64,000 nucleotides of DNA from the NCBI RefSeq assembly GCF_029892155.1, contig NZ_JARZAG010000021.1:62001-126000 (forward strand), in the 5' to 3' direction. How positions within the stretch are numbered: the first letter of the stretch is position 1; the number at the start of each line of letters is the position of its first letter. Positions 26,687-35,417 of this stretch are shown here, one piece after another. The position numbers and the translations under genes were made by a program. The stretch is from Kitasatospora sp. GAS204B. Its GTDB lineage: Bacteria; Actinomycetota; Actinomycetes; Streptomycetales; Streptomycetaceae. The notes beneath the pieces are model-generated. The model made no database searches, had not been told where the DNA came from, and saw only the letters and a list, made by a program, of their open reading frames with translations.

Positions 26687-27706
26687 TTACGGGAGCGGTT
26701 CCTGCATGGTCGAGCAGTGGATGCCGCCACCGCCTGCCATCAGGCGGTCGACATCGAGCTGGACGACGGCACGGCCGGGGAAGGCCGCCTCCAAGGTCCG
26801 CTTGGCGGCCGCGTCCTTGTAGTCGTCGCCGAACTGGGCGGCGATGACGGCGCCGTTGACGACGTGGAAGTTGAGGTACGAGTCGACGAAGTCGGAGCGC
26901 CGCGAGCGGACGCTGTCCGGCCCCTCGACGCGGACGACTTCCAGCCGTCGTCCCCGCGCGTCGGTCTCCGCGGTCAGGATGTCGAACTGCTCGCGCGCAT
27001 CCCGCGCCCAGGCGTCCTTGCGGCCGTCCGGTGGCAGCTGGACCAGCACCAGACCAGGGCGGACGAAGCGGGAGGTGACGTCGATGTGGTCGTCGGTGAT
27101 GTCCTTGCCCTTGATGCCGGGCACCCAGATCATCCTGTCCGCGCCATACACATCGAGGACGGCCGCCTCGACCTCGTCGCGGCTCCAGCCGCGGTTGCGG
27201 TTCTTGTTGACCAGGCTGCTCTCGGTCGCCATGACCGTGCCGGCACCGTCGGTCTCGATGCCGCCGCCCTCACCGACGAAGTCGGCGCGGATGAAGGGCA
27301 GGCCGGTCAGGCGGGCGACGCTCCCGGCGACGTGGGCGTCGTCGGCGTGGACCTGCTTCCTGCCCCAGCCGTTGAAGTTCAGCCCGATCGCCTGCAGTCC
27401 GCCGCGACCGTCACGCCGGAAGACCGGGGCGATGTCGCGCATCCACAGGTCGTCCGTCGGGATCGAGCCGATCACGGAGACGCTCGGGCCGCAGGCGTGC
27501 TGGGCCTGGGAGACCGAGTAGTCGTCCGGTGCGCACAGGACCACGGGCTCGTAGCGCGCGATCGTGCGGGCGATCAGCGCGATGTCCTCCTGCACTCCGC
27601 GCAGTTGACGTCCCCAGACCGACTTGCGCGACGGCCAGGACATCCACGTCCGGGCGTGCGGCACGTCGTCCCTGGGCACCTGGGGGCGCAGAAGCGAGTC
27701 TTTCAT
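26687..27706 (-). CDS. Cytoplasmic agmatine-deiminase-family protein
   Basis: 339 residues, no signal peptide. Signatures in order: RTWMSWPSRKSVWG, DDLWMRDIAPVF, LNFNGWGRKQVHADDAHVA, EGGGIETDGAGTVMATESSLVNKNRN, KDITDDHIDVTSRF (His and Asp pair), and C-terminal GGGGIHCSTMQEP (nucleophile Cys). It is closer in length and motifs to the exported family members here than to the AguA-like protein of the other arm. ATG at 27706 lies 18 bp from a TetR-type palindrome that overlaps a TTGACT -35; the -10 (CAGAGT) is so close to the start that the leader must be very short. First gene of the minus arm. Confidence 0.88.
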   Translation of the reverse strand: MKDSLLRPQVPRDDVPHARTWMSWPSRKSVWGRQLRGVQEDIALIARTIARYEPVVLCAPDDYSVSQAQHACGPSVSVIGSIPTDDLWMRDIAPVFRRDGRGGLQAIGLNFNGWGRKQVHADDAHVAGSVARLTGLPFIRADFVGEGGGIETDGAGTVMATESSLVNKNRNRGWSRDEVEAAVLDVYGADRMIWVPGIKGKDITDDHIDVTSRFVRPGLVLVQLPPDGRKDAWARDAREQFDILTAETDARGRRLEVVRVEGPDSVRSRRSDFVDSYLNFHVVNGAVIAAQFGDDYKDAAAKRTLEAAFPGRAVVQLDVDRLMAGGGGIHCSTMQEPLP

Positions 27707-27723
27707 GGGCCCCACTCTGACAC

Positions 27724-27741
27724 TGACTGAAAATTCAGTCA
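27724..27741. promoter_or_regulatory. TetR-type operator and promoter of the minus-arm operon
   Basis: Perfect palindrome TGACTGAA-AA-TTCAGTCA. Read on the minus strand it includes TTGACT (-35), followed after 17 bp by CAGAGT. It lies 18 bp upstream of the deiminase ATG at 27706. The same 17 bases, TTGACTGAATTTTCAGT, recur at 28964-28980 pointing the other way. Confidence 0.75.
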
Positions 27742-27785
27742 AGCATCGGGCCGCGTGTCTGCGCCCGGATCGGACGCCGGGGCGC

Positions 27786-28364
27786 CTACGGACGCAGTCG
27801 CGCGATCTCGGCGTCGATACCGGCGGCCATCAGGGCGCGGGCGTGGTCCAGCGGCAGCCCGCCGCTGAGCCAGCGCACGCTCAGCCCCTCGAGTAGCGCG
27901 GTGAGCCGCTCGGCCGCGCCGGCCAGTGCCACCGCCGATCCCATCGGCTGGATCCGCCCGAGGATCTCGGCGATCTCCTGGACCCAGACCAGGGTGGCCC
28001 GGGCCAGGTCCTCGCGCAGGTCGGGCTCGAAGACCGCGCTGGCGCGCAGCTCGCCCCAGGCGGTGCTGTTCTCCCGCACCTCGGGGGTGTCCTGCAGCTC
28101 CAGCAGCAGGGACTGCTCCAACTCCTCGCGGGCGCTGAGGGGTTCGCTGCCCGCTTCCTGCTGCCTGGTGTAGCGCTCGGCGCGGTCGCTGATGAACTCC
28201 AGCGTCTGGCGGAGGATCCCGGTGCGGTCCTTGAAGTGGTAGTAGATCAGCGCGGTGGACACACCGGCCTCCGCGGCGAGTTCCTCCACGCGAAGACCGC
28301 GCACCCCCCGCCGTGCGATCACGCGCGCGGCGGCCTCCATGATTGCTGTTCTACGACCGGCCAT
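27786..28364 (-). CDS. TetR-family repressor, copy 1
   Basis: 192 residues. HTH ~8-52: IMEAAARVIARRGVRGLRVEELAAEAGVSTALIYYHFKDR. The C-terminal domain is of the BetI/TetR_C_6-like type with WGELRASAVFEPDLREDLARA and ALLEGLSVRWLSGGLPLDHARALM. Large stretches (TPEVRENSTAWGELRASAVF) are identical to the upstream neighbour, so the two are a tandem duplication. Its ATG overlaps that gene's end by 14 bp. It is expected to bind the palindromes at 27724 and 28965, alone or as a heterodimer. The ligand might be agmatine or another guanidino or polyamine compound (inference). Confidence 0.88.
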   Translation of the reverse strand: MAGRRTAIMEAAARVIARRGVRGLRVEELAAEAGVSTALIYYHFKDRTGILRQTLEFISDRAERYTRQQEAGSEPLSAREELEQSLLLELQDTPEVRENSTAWGELRASAVFEPDLREDLARATLVWVQEIAEILGRIQPMGSAVALAGAAERLTALLEGLSVRWLSGGLPLDHARALMAAGIDAEIARLRP

Positions 28365-28947
28365 GGTCCGATACCCTACGCGACCCCAGCTCGGCGTCGA
28401 TGGCGCCTTCGAGCAGGTGCCGGGCGTGGTCCAGCGGCAGGGAGCCGCTGAGCCAGCGGACGCTGAGGCCCTCGATGAGGGCCGTCAGACGTTCGGCGGC
28501 GGCCGCGTGCGCCGGGGCCGTGCCCAGCGGATCGGCGCGGGCGAGCAGATCGGCGATCTCGTGGACCCAGGTGTGGGTGGCCCGGGCCAGGTCCTCGCGC
28601 AGGTCGGGCTCGAAGACCGCGCTGGCGCGCAGCTCTCCCCAGGCGGTGCTGTTCTCCCGCACCTCGGGGGTGTCCTGGAGTTCGAGCAGCAGGACCTGTT
28701 CCAGGTCGGCCCGGGCGTCGTCGGGGTAGGTCCCGGGGCTGCGCTCGGCGGTGTAGCGGTCGGCGCGGTCGCTGATGAACTCGAGCGTCTGGCGGAGGAT
28801 CCCGGCGCGATCGGTGAAGTGGTAGTAGATCAGCGAGGTCGACACCCCCGCCTCTGCCGCCAGCTCGCTGACGCGCAGTCCGCGCACGCCCCGCCGCGCG
28901 ATCACGCGGGTGGCTGCCTTGAGTATTTCCGTCCGACGATCCGACAT
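28351..28947 (-). CDS. TetR-family repressor, copy 2
   Basis: 198 residues, same architecture as its downstream paralogue: HTH ILKAATRVIARRGVRGLRVSELAAEAGVSTSLIYYHF (about residues 8-45), ligand domain with TPEVRENSTAWGELRASAVF and EGLSVRWLSGSLPLDHARHLL. The HTH recognition helices of the two copies differ at only one or two positions, so both should read the same operator. The ATG at 28947 is 17 bp from the palindrome at 28965, which points to autoregulation. First gene of a two-TetR transcription unit between the two catabolic arms. Confidence 0.88.
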   Translation of the reverse strand: MSDRRTEILKAATRVIARRGVRGLRVSELAAEAGVSTSLIYYHFTDRAGILRQTLEFISDRADRYTAERSPGTYPDDARADLEQVLLLELQDTPEVRENSTAWGELRASAVFEPDLREDLARATHTWVHEIADLLARADPLGTAPAHAAAAERLTALIEGLSVRWLSGSLPLDHARHLLEGAIDAELGSRRVSDHGRS

Positions 28948-28964
28948 GGTTGCTCACTCTACCT

Positions 28965-28982
28965 TGACTGAATTTTCAGTTC
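28965..28982. promoter_or_regulatory. TetR-type operator and promoter of the plus-arm operon
   Basis: TGACTGAA-TT-TTCAGT plus two mismatched bases. TTGACT (28964-28969) and CAGGAT (28987-28992) give a 17-bp-spaced promoter pointing to the deiminase at 29057. It shares 17 identical bases with the operator at 27724, in opposite orientation. Confidence 0.7.
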
Positions 28983-29056
28983 GGTGCAGGATGCGGGGCA
29001 CATCACACCCCCCGTTCCCCACTTGCGAGTTCTGGATCGAACAGGAAGAGGTCGCC

Positions 29057-30067
29057 GTGAGTTTCCGTATGCCTGCCGAATGGACCGAGCACGACGGCTG
29101 CCTGATGGCCTGGCCCGTCCGGCCGGACCTGTGGGGCGAGACCCTCGACGAGGTCAAGCGCGAGTACGCCGCGGTCGCCCGTGCCATCGCGCAGTTCGAG
29201 CCGGTCACCATGGCGGTGCCGCCCGGGTACGGCGACGAGGCCCGCGAGAGGTGCGGCGACGGCGTCACGGTCGTCGAGCTGCCGATGGACGACTCCTGGC
29301 TCCGTGACTCCGCGCCGATCTTCGTCCTGGACGAGGACGGGCACCGCGCCGGTGTGGACTTCCGGTTCAACTCCTGGGGTCGCAAGCACCACCCGTGGGA
29401 CGCCGACGACAAGCTGAGCGCGCTGCTGCTGGAGCACCTCGGTGTTCCGGTGATCCGCTCCGAGATGATCCTGGAAGGCGGTGCGATCACCGTCGACGGC
29501 GAAGGCACCCTGATCACCACCGAGCAGTGCCTGCTGCACCCCAACCGCAACCCGGGGATGAGCCGCGCGGAGATCGAGGACGAGCTGAAGGCCCGGCTCG
29601 GCGTCACCAAGGTCATCTGGCTTCCGTACGGCGGGCTGCTGGACACCGAGACGGACGGGCACGTGGACGGTGTCTGCGCCTTCGTCGCCCCCGGCCAGGT
29701 CGTCGTCCAGCTGCCGGCCGACCCCGAGCACCCCGACTACGTGCGGATGCGCGCCAACCGCGCCGTCCTGGAGCACTCGACCGACGCCCAGGGCCGTCCG
29801 TTCGAGATCATCGACCTCCCGCAGGCCGCCTGGGTCGAGGTCGCCGGCAGGCGGACCGAGGTCGGGTACCTGAACTTCTACCTCGCCAACGGCGGCGTCG
29901 TCGCCCCCGTCGCGAACCATCCCGAGGACGAGGGCGCCCTGGCCGTGCTCGCTCGCGCCTTCCCCGGCCGCAAGGTCGTGGGCGTGCGGACCCGTGTCAT
30001 CGCCTACGGCGGGGGCGGCGTCCACTGCATCACCCAGCAGGTCCCGGCCGCCCGCGCGCGTGCCTGA
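29057..30067 (+). CDS. Agmatine deiminase (AguA-like), cytoplasmic
   Basis: 336 residues from a GTG at 29057 (GAAGAGG 6 nt upstream). The closest of the four paralogues to canonical AguA: MPAEWTEHDGCLMAWP at the N-terminus, PMDDSWLRDSAPIFV, FRFNSWGRKHHPW, LEGGAITVDGEGTLITTEQCLLHPNRNPG, TDGHVDGVCAFV (catalytic His/Asp), and GGGGVHCITQQVP with the nucleophile Cys. Converts agmatine to N-carbamoylputrescine and ammonia. The usual next enzyme, an N-carbamoylputrescine amidase, is not in this cluster. Heads an operon with a complete peptide-type ABC importer. Confidence 0.9.
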   Translation: MSFRMPAEWTEHDGCLMAWPVRPDLWGETLDEVKREYAAVARAIAQFEPVTMAVPPGYGDEARERCGDGVTVVELPMDDSWLRDSAPIFVLDEDGHRAGVDFRFNSWGRKHHPWDADDKLSALLLEHLGVPVIRSEMILEGGAITVDGEGTLITTEQCLLHPNRNPGMSRAEIEDELKARLGVTKVIWLPYGGLLDTETDGHVDGVCAFVAPGQVVVQLPADPEHPDYVRMRANRAVLEHSTDAQGRPFEIIDLPQAAWVEVAGRRTEVGYLNFYLANGGVVAPVANHPEDEGALAVLARAFPGRKVVGVRTRVIAYGGGGVHCITQQVPAARARA

Positions 30068-30132
30068 TCCTCCATCAGAGCCCGATCGTCCAGCAGACCC
30101 TGACCCCCACCAGAATCGGAGAGGAAGCGCCG

Positions 30133-31794
30133 ATGCCCCCCACACCGCCGCGCCCGGGAAGACGCGGGAGGCACGCCAGCGGGATCACCCTGGCCGCCTC
30201 CGCCCTGAGTGCCTTCGCGCTGGTCGCCGCCTGCGCCGGCCCGCCGCAGCCGAGCGGCCCCGGCGGCCAGGACGCCTACACGCTGTCGGCGGACACCCCG
30301 GCCGCGAAGGGCCAGCTCGACTCCTTCAGCTGGGCCCTCTACGCCGAGCCGCCGACCCTGGACTACCTCCAGGCCTTCGACTACCCGCAGAACACCGTCC
30401 TGTCCAACATCTGCGAGAGCCTGATGCGCTGGACGCCCCAGCTCAAGGAGGAGCCCGGACTGGCGGAGCGGGCCACCAACCCCGACCCCACCACCTGGGT
30501 CTTCGACCTGCGCCCCGGCGTCAAGTTCCAGGACGGCACCGTGATGACCGCGGACGACGTGGTGTTCAGCCTGGACCGGCAGCGGAACCCGGACAACGGC
30601 GGCGCCTGGGCGAACGAGTTCCAGAACGTCGACACCATCGCCAGGACCGGACCGCTCCAGGTCACCATCAAGCTCAAGACCCCCGACTCCCAGTTCCCGC
30701 AGTACATGGCCACTGCCGCCGGCGTGGTCGCCAGTGCGCGGGGTGTGCAGGCGGCCGGCAAGGACTACGGCACCAGCGGCAGCCTCGACTGCACCGGCCC
30801 GTATCGGCTGGGCAGTTGGACCAAGGGCCAGTCGATCGAGCTGGACCGCTTCGACGACTACTGGGGCGCCAGGGCAAAGTCGAAGAAGGTCGTCTTCGAG
30901 TTCCTCACCGACCCGTCCGCCCGCACCAACGCCCTGCTCACCGGCGAGGCCGACGGCGGCTACCTCATCCCCACCGAGAGCTACGCCCGCCTGAAGAACA
31001 GCAGCGCCGGCACCCTCTACTTCGGCGAAAGCCTCAGCACCGTCAACGTCAACGTCACCAACACGCACGGCCCACTCGGCGACGTCCGGGTCCGCAAGGC
31101 GCTCTCGCTGGCCATCGACCGTGCCGGTTTCGTCAGCACCGGCCTCGGCGGCAACGGCACGGCGACCACCTCCCTCACCAGCAAGGCGGCCTGGGCCGCA
31201 GCGGACGCGGCGACCCAGCAGGCGGCCCTCGGAGGACTCCAGCCGACCGCGCAGGACATCGCGCAGGCGACCCAGCTGATCAAGGACGCCGGCGCGCGCG
31301 GCAAGACCCTCACCATGGCCACCAGCTCGATCGGCCAGGACGTCTCGCTGCTGGCCACGGCCGTGCAGTCGGCGGGCACCAGGATCGGGCTGGACATCCA
31401 GCTGAGGACGATCGCCCCGGACGCCTTCACCGCGCTGTTCACCGACCCGAAGGCGCGCGAGGGGATCGACATGTTCCCCGAGACGTACTACCTGTCCATC
31501 ACCGACCCGATGGACCTGCTCACCAACTTCCAGACCGGCTCCTACCAGAACTACGCCGGCTACAGCGACAAGGCCTACGACGACCTCGTCAAGCAGGCCG
31601 TCGGTACGTACGACCCGGCCCAGCGCCTGGCCATCGAGGCCCGGTTGAACCAGCAGGCCGCCGACCAGGCGCTGTGGATCCCGGTCGCGCAGTGGCCGAC
31701 CTCGCTGTTCATGAACAAGCGGATCACCGGCGCTCCGACCACGATCTCCTACATGTACTACCCGTGGGCAGCCGACGTGGGGGCGGCCAGGTGA
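30133..31794 (+). CDS. ABC importer substrate-binding lipoprotein (SBP family 5)
   Basis: 553 residues; ATG at 30133 with GAGGAAG. Signal with Arg pairs (RPGRRGRHASG) then hydrophobic ALSAFALVAAC with the lipobox Cys near residue 36. Family-5 features: EPPTLDYLQAFDYPQ, NICESLMRWTPQ, TWVFDLRPGVKFQDGTVMTADDVVFSLDR, STVNVNVTNTHGPLGDVRVRKALSLAIDR. This class binds peptides, nickel, opines or other amino-nitrogen compounds. Located between AguA and its permeases, a guanidino compound or arginine-containing peptide is the likely cargo; nickel for the urease is the main alternative. Confidence 0.9.
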   Translation: MPPTPPRPGRRGRHASGITLAASALSAFALVAACAGPPQPSGPGGQDAYTLSADTPAAKGQLDSFSWALYAEPPTLDYLQAFDYPQNTVLSNICESLMRWTPQLKEEPGLAERATNPDPTTWVFDLRPGVKFQDGTVMTADDVVFSLDRQRNPDNGGAWANEFQNVDTIARTGPLQVTIKLKTPDSQFPQYMATAAGVVASARGVQAAGKDYGTSGSLDCTGPYRLGSWTKGQSIELDRFDDYWGARAKSKKVVFEFLTDPSARTNALLTGEADGGYLIPTESYARLKNSSAGTLYFGESLSTVNVNVTNTHGPLGDVRVRKALSLAIDRAGFVSTGLGGNGTATTSLTSKAAWAAADAATQQAALGGLQPTAQDIAQATQLIKDAGARGKTLTMATSSIGQDVSLLATAVQSAGTRIGLDIQLRTIAPDAFTALFTDPKAREGIDMFPETYYLSITDPMDLLTNFQTGSYQNYAGYSDKAYDDLVKQAVGTYDPAQRLAIEARLNQQAADQALWIPVAQWPTSLFMNKRITGAPTTISYMYYPWAADVGAAR

Positions 31795-32750
31795 GCTTCG
31801 CGAGATTCGCCGTCCGGCGGCTGCTGGAGATGGCCGCCACCCTGCTCGGCGCCTCCTTCGTGATCTTCGGTGCGATGTACCTGGCGCCGGGCGATCCGGC
31901 GAGCTTCCTGCTCTCCGGGCGGTCGGCCTCACCGGCCGCCCTGGCGGAGATCAACACCCAGTACCACCTCCAAGACCCCTTCTTCGTGCGGTACTTCCGT
32001 TGGCTCGGCCAGGTGCTGCACGGCGACTTCGGGCGCTCGATCGAGTACCGCACCGGCGTCTCGAAGCTGCTCGCCGACCGGCTGCCCAGCACCCTGCTGC
32101 TGGTCGCGATGGCACTCGTCCTGGTCGTCGTGGTCGGCCTGGCGCTGGGCTGGATCGGCGCGGTGCGCGGCGGGGCCACCGACTCGACGATCCTGGTCGC
32201 CACGACCGTCGCGGTCGGCACCCCGTCCTTCGTCGCCGCCATCCTGCTGCAAGGACTGTTCTCCGTCCGCCTCGGCTGGTTCCCCACCAGCGGCACCGGC
32301 CAGGGCTTCGGGGACATGATCCGGCACCTCATCCTGCCCGCGATCGCCCTCGCCCTGTACCTGATCGGCATGCTCGCCCGGGTCACCCGCGCCGCCATGC
32401 TCGAGCAACTGGACAGCGAACACGTCGCCGTGGCCCGCAGCCGCGGCGTCCCGGAGCGGCAGGTGATCTGGCGCCACGTGTTCCGCAACGCGTGCGGCAC
32501 CGTGCTCACCACCGGCGGCCTGATCGTCTCCACCCTGATCATCTGCACCGTCCTGGTGGAGTCCGCGTTCAGCATCGGCGGAATCGGACAGCTCCTCGAA
32601 CTCGCCACCACCACCAAGGACTTCCCCACCGTCCAGGCCATCTCGCTGTTCATCGTCGGGCTGTTCATGACCGTGAACCTCATCATCGACCTGCTCTTCC
32701 CGCTGGTCGATCCCACGGTCACCCTCGGAGCCCGGAGGTCCACCGCATGA
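31791..32750 (+). CDS. ABC importer permease, DppB-type
   Basis: 319 residues; GTG overlaps the SBP stop (GTGA). Six membrane helices. N-terminal RFAVRRLLEMAATLLGASFVIFGAMYLAPGDPA is the classic DppB/OppB start. The periplasmic-loop motif FGRSIEYRTGVSKLLADRLPSTLLL and the EAA loop ARVTRAAMLEQLDSEHVAVARSRGV are intact, so it should couple to the ATPases. Forms the transmembrane pore with the next gene product. Confidence 0.92.
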   Translation: MSFARFAVRRLLEMAATLLGASFVIFGAMYLAPGDPASFLLSGRSASPAALAEINTQYHLQDPFFVRYFRWLGQVLHGDFGRSIEYRTGVSKLLADRLPSTLLLVAMALVLVVVVGLALGWIGAVRGGATDSTILVATTVAVGTPSFVAAILLQGLFSVRLGWFPTSGTGQGFGDMIRHLILPAIALALYLIGMLARVTRAAMLEQLDSEHVAVARSRGVPERQVIWRHVFRNACGTVLTTGGLIVSTLIICTVLVESAFSIGGIGQLLELATTTKDFPTVQAISLFIVGLFMTVNLIIDLLFPLVDPTVTLGARRSTA

Positions 32751-33601
32751 CCACCGTCCTCACCCGCCGGCCCGGCCTCGCCCGCCTCCGGGCCGCCCGG
32801 CAACCGCTCTACCTGGCCTGCCTCGGTTTCGTCGTGCTGGTCGTCCTCGCGGCGCTGCTCGCGCCGTGGCTCGCCCCGGGCGACCCGAACACGGTCGACC
32901 TCGGCAACGTGCTCGCCGGGCCGTCCGCCGACCACCTGCTCGGCGTCGACGCCGCAGGCCGCGACACCCTCTCCCGGCTGCTGCTCGGCGCCCGCACCTC
33001 GCTGATCGGCCCGCTCGGCGTCGTCGTCTTCGCCACCCTCGCCGGTGTCGCGGTCGGCGTCGCCGCGGGCTGGCGCGGCGGCTGGCTGGACTCCGTGCTC
33101 TCGCGGAGCACCGAACTCGTCTTCGCCTTCCCCGGCATGCTGCTCGCGATCCTCATCGTCACGGTCTACGGCGAGGGACTGCTCGCCCCCGTCCTCGCCC
33201 TCGCGATCGCCTACCTGCCCTACGTCTCCCGGCTGACCCGCTCCCTCGTCCTCGCCGAGCGTGAACGCCCTTACGTCGCCGCCTACCAGGTCCAGGGCCA
33301 CTCCTCGCTGCAGATCTGCCTGCGGCACGTCATCCCCAACATCGCCCCCGTCGTCCTCGCCCAGTCCACCATCAACTTCGGCTACGCCCTCATCGACCTC
33401 GCGGGCCTGTCCTACCTCGGACTCGGTGTCCCCGCGCTGACCCCCGACTGGGGGCGGATGGTCTTCGACGGCCAGACCGCCATCCAACGCGGCTACCCGC
33501 TCTCCGCGCTCCTGCCCTGCCTGGTGATCGTGCTGACCGTCGTCGCCTTCAACGTCGTCGGCGAACGCTGGGCCGACCAGGTCGCCAGGAGGGACCGATG
33601 A
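32747..33601 (+). CDS. ABC importer permease, DppC-type
   Basis: 284 residues; ATG overlaps the preceding stop (ATGA). DppC/OppC features: LLAPWLAPGDPNTVDLGNVLAGPSADHLLGVDAAGRDTLSRLLLGARTS split over the first periplasmic segment, six helices, and an EAA-like loop RLTRSLVLAERERPYVAAYQ. C-terminal ALIDLAGLSYLGLGVPALTPDWGRM is the conserved last-helix region. Partner of the DppB-type permease. Confidence 0.92.
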   Translation: MTTVLTRRPGLARLRAARQPLYLACLGFVVLVVLAALLAPWLAPGDPNTVDLGNVLAGPSADHLLGVDAAGRDTLSRLLLGARTSLIGPLGVVVFATLAGVAVGVAAGWRGGWLDSVLSRSTELVFAFPGMLLAILIVTVYGEGLLAPVLALAIAYLPYVSRLTRSLVLAERERPYVAAYQVQGHSSLQICLRHVIPNIAPVVLAQSTINFGYALIDLAGLSYLGLGVPALTPDWGRMVFDGQTAIQRGYPLSALLPCLVIVLTVVAFNVVGERWADQVARRDR

Positions 33602-34578
33602 CCCGCACCCTGGACATCAGGAACCTCTGCCTGCGCCTTCCCGACACGGCCCGACCCGTCCTCGACGGCGTCGACCTCCACATCGCGGCCGGCGAAACCG
33701 TCGCCCTGGTCGGCGAATCCGGTTCCGGCAAGAGCCTGACCGCGCGAACCGTGCTCCGCCTCCTGCCGAAGGGCGCCGAGACCGAGGGTGCGGTCGAGGT
33801 CGCCGGCGAGAACGTCCTTGCTCTCGACCCGCAGCAACTGCGCGCGTTGCGCACGGGCAGGGTTGCGATGATCTTCCAGGACCCGCGGGCCGCGATCAAC
33901 CCGCTGCGCCGCGTCGGCGACTTCCTCACCGAGAGTGTCCGCCTCACCGGCGCCATGAGCGAGCCGGACGCCACCCGCCGTGCCGCCGAACTCCTGACAG
34001 CCGTCGGGCTCGACGCCTCGGTCCTGCGCCGCCACCCCGGCCAGCTGTCCGGCGGCATGCTGCAACGCGTCATGATCGCCGCCGCCTTGATGGGCGACCC
34101 CGTCCTGCTCCTGGCCGACGAGCCCACCACCGCGCTCGACGTCACCAGCCAGGCGGAAGTGGTCGCACTGATCGGCGAGTTGAAGGAACGCTTCGACACC
34201 GGGCTGCTGTTCGTCACCCACGACCTCGGGCTCGCCGCCGCCATCAGTGACCGGGTCTACGTGATGTACGCCGGACGGATCGTGGAGACGGGCCCAGCCG
34301 CCACCCTGTTCACCGACCCCCGCCACCCCTACACCCTCGCCCTGCTCGCGGCCACCCCACGCCTTGCCGCCCCCGGTGGCCGGCTTGCCGCCATCGACGG
34401 CCAACCGCCGGATCTGCGGCACGAGTTGACCGGGTGCTCGTTCGCCCCGCGCTGCCGCTTCGCGACCCAGCTCTGCACCACACAGGCCCCGGAGCCGCAC
34501 TCCGCGCCAGGCGCCCCCGGTCACCTGGCGGCGTGCCACCACAGCGACCGTCTCGAGGAGAGTGCTGCCGATGCCTGA
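33598..34578 (+). CDS. ABC importer ATPase, DppD-type
   Basis: 326 residues; ATG overlaps the preceding stop. Walker A VGESGSGKSLTART, Q-loop MIFQDPRAAINPL, signature LSGGMLQRVMIAAAL, Walker B LLLADEPTTALD, H-loop FVTHDLG. The C-terminal oligopeptide-transporter domain includes GCSFAPRCRFATQLC with several Cys, which in this family can bind an iron-sulfur cluster. Powers import through the two permeases. Confidence 0.92.
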   Translation: MTRTLDIRNLCLRLPDTARPVLDGVDLHIAAGETVALVGESGSGKSLTARTVLRLLPKGAETEGAVEVAGENVLALDPQQLRALRTGRVAMIFQDPRAAINPLRRVGDFLTESVRLTGAMSEPDATRRAAELLTAVGLDASVLRRHPGQLSGGMLQRVMIAAALMGDPVLLLADEPTTALDVTSQAEVVALIGELKERFDTGLLFVTHDLGLAAAISDRVYVMYAGRIVETGPAATLFTDPRHPYTLALLAATPRLAAPGGRLAAIDGQPPDLRHELTGCSFAPRCRFATQLCTTQAPEPHSAPGAPGHLAACHHSDRLEESAADA

Positions 34579-35404
34579 CACCGTGCTCGAAGTCACCGGC
34601 CTGCGGCGGACGTTCGGCACTGTCCGGGCGGTCGACGACGTCTCCTTCACGCTCGCCGAAGGCGGCTCGCTCGGGATCGTCGGCGAGTCGGGTTCCGGCA
34701 AGACCAGCACCGCCCGGATCATCGTCGGCCTGGAACGGGCCGACGCCGGACAGGTGCTGCTGCACGGATCCGACCGCACTGCCCGTGCCAGGGGCAAGGC
34801 CCGACGCCTGGCGCGGGCCCGCCAGATCCAGCTGGTCTTCCAGGACCCCTACCTCTCCCTCGACCCGCGCACCACCGTCGAGGCGGCGCTGCGCGAAGCC
34901 CTCCGCCTGCACTTCCCGGACATCGACCACGCCCGCCGGATCACCGAGCTCCTCGACCAGGTCGGTCTCGGCACCCGGGCCGCGAGTGCCCTGCCGCGCC
35001 GGCTCTCCGGCGGCCAGCGCCAACGCGTCGCCATCGCCCGCGCGCTGGCCGTCGAACCCGCGGTCATGGTCCTGGACGAGGCCGTCGCGGCGCTGGACGT
35101 CTCCGTGCAGGCGCAGGTCCTCAACCTGCTCGCCGACATCCGGGCACAGACCGGCATCGGCTACCTGTTCATCACCCACGACCTCGGCGTCGTCCGCTGC
35201 GTCACCGACGACGTCATCGTCATGCGCCACGGCAGGATCGTCGAGTCAGGGCCCACCGCCGAGGTCCTGGCCACGCCCCAACACCCCTATACCCGGCTGC
35301 TGCTGGACTCCGTGCCCCGACCGGGCTGGGACCCCCGGCAGCTGGCCGCCGCCAGGCGCGCACTCTCGCTCACCACCAACCGTGGTAACTCCACGGACAG
35401 TTGA
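34571..35404 (+). CDS. ABC importer ATPase, DppF-type
   Basis: 277 residues; ATG at 34571 overlaps the preceding gene by 8 bp, with GAGGAG about 10 nt upstream. A GTG at 34562 is rejected for lack of spacing. Walker A VGESGSGKTSTAR, Q-loop LVFQDPYLSLDPR, signature LSGGQRQRVAIARAL, Walker B VMVLDEAVAALD (the usual P of DEPV/T is replaced by A), H-loop FITHDLG. It lacks the Cys-rich C-terminal extension of DppF proteins and is short. Completes the five-gene importer. Confidence 0.9.
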   Translation: MPDTVLEVTGLRRTFGTVRAVDDVSFTLAEGGSLGIVGESGSGKTSTARIIVGLERADAGQVLLHGSDRTARARGKARRLARARQIQLVFQDPYLSLDPRTTVEAALREALRLHFPDIDHARRITELLDQVGLGTRAASALPRRLSGGQRQRVAIARALAVEPAVMVLDEAVAALDVSVQAQVLNLLADIRAQTGIGYLFITHDLGVVRCVTDDVIVMRHGRIVESGPTAEVLATPQHPYTRLLLDSVPRPGWDPRQLAAARRALSLTTNRGNSTDS

Positions 35405-35417
35405 CTGGAGGTCAGCA

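Noticed and set aside
28948-29056. Guanidine (ykkC-type) riboswitch upstream of the deiminase operon
   Set aside because: The 109-bp leader holds a TetR operator and no conserved riboswitch helices that I can see.
34562-34573. Upstream GTG start for the DppF-type ATPase
   Set aside because: The ribosome site GAGGAG would be only ~1 nt away; the ATG at 34571 has suitable spacing.
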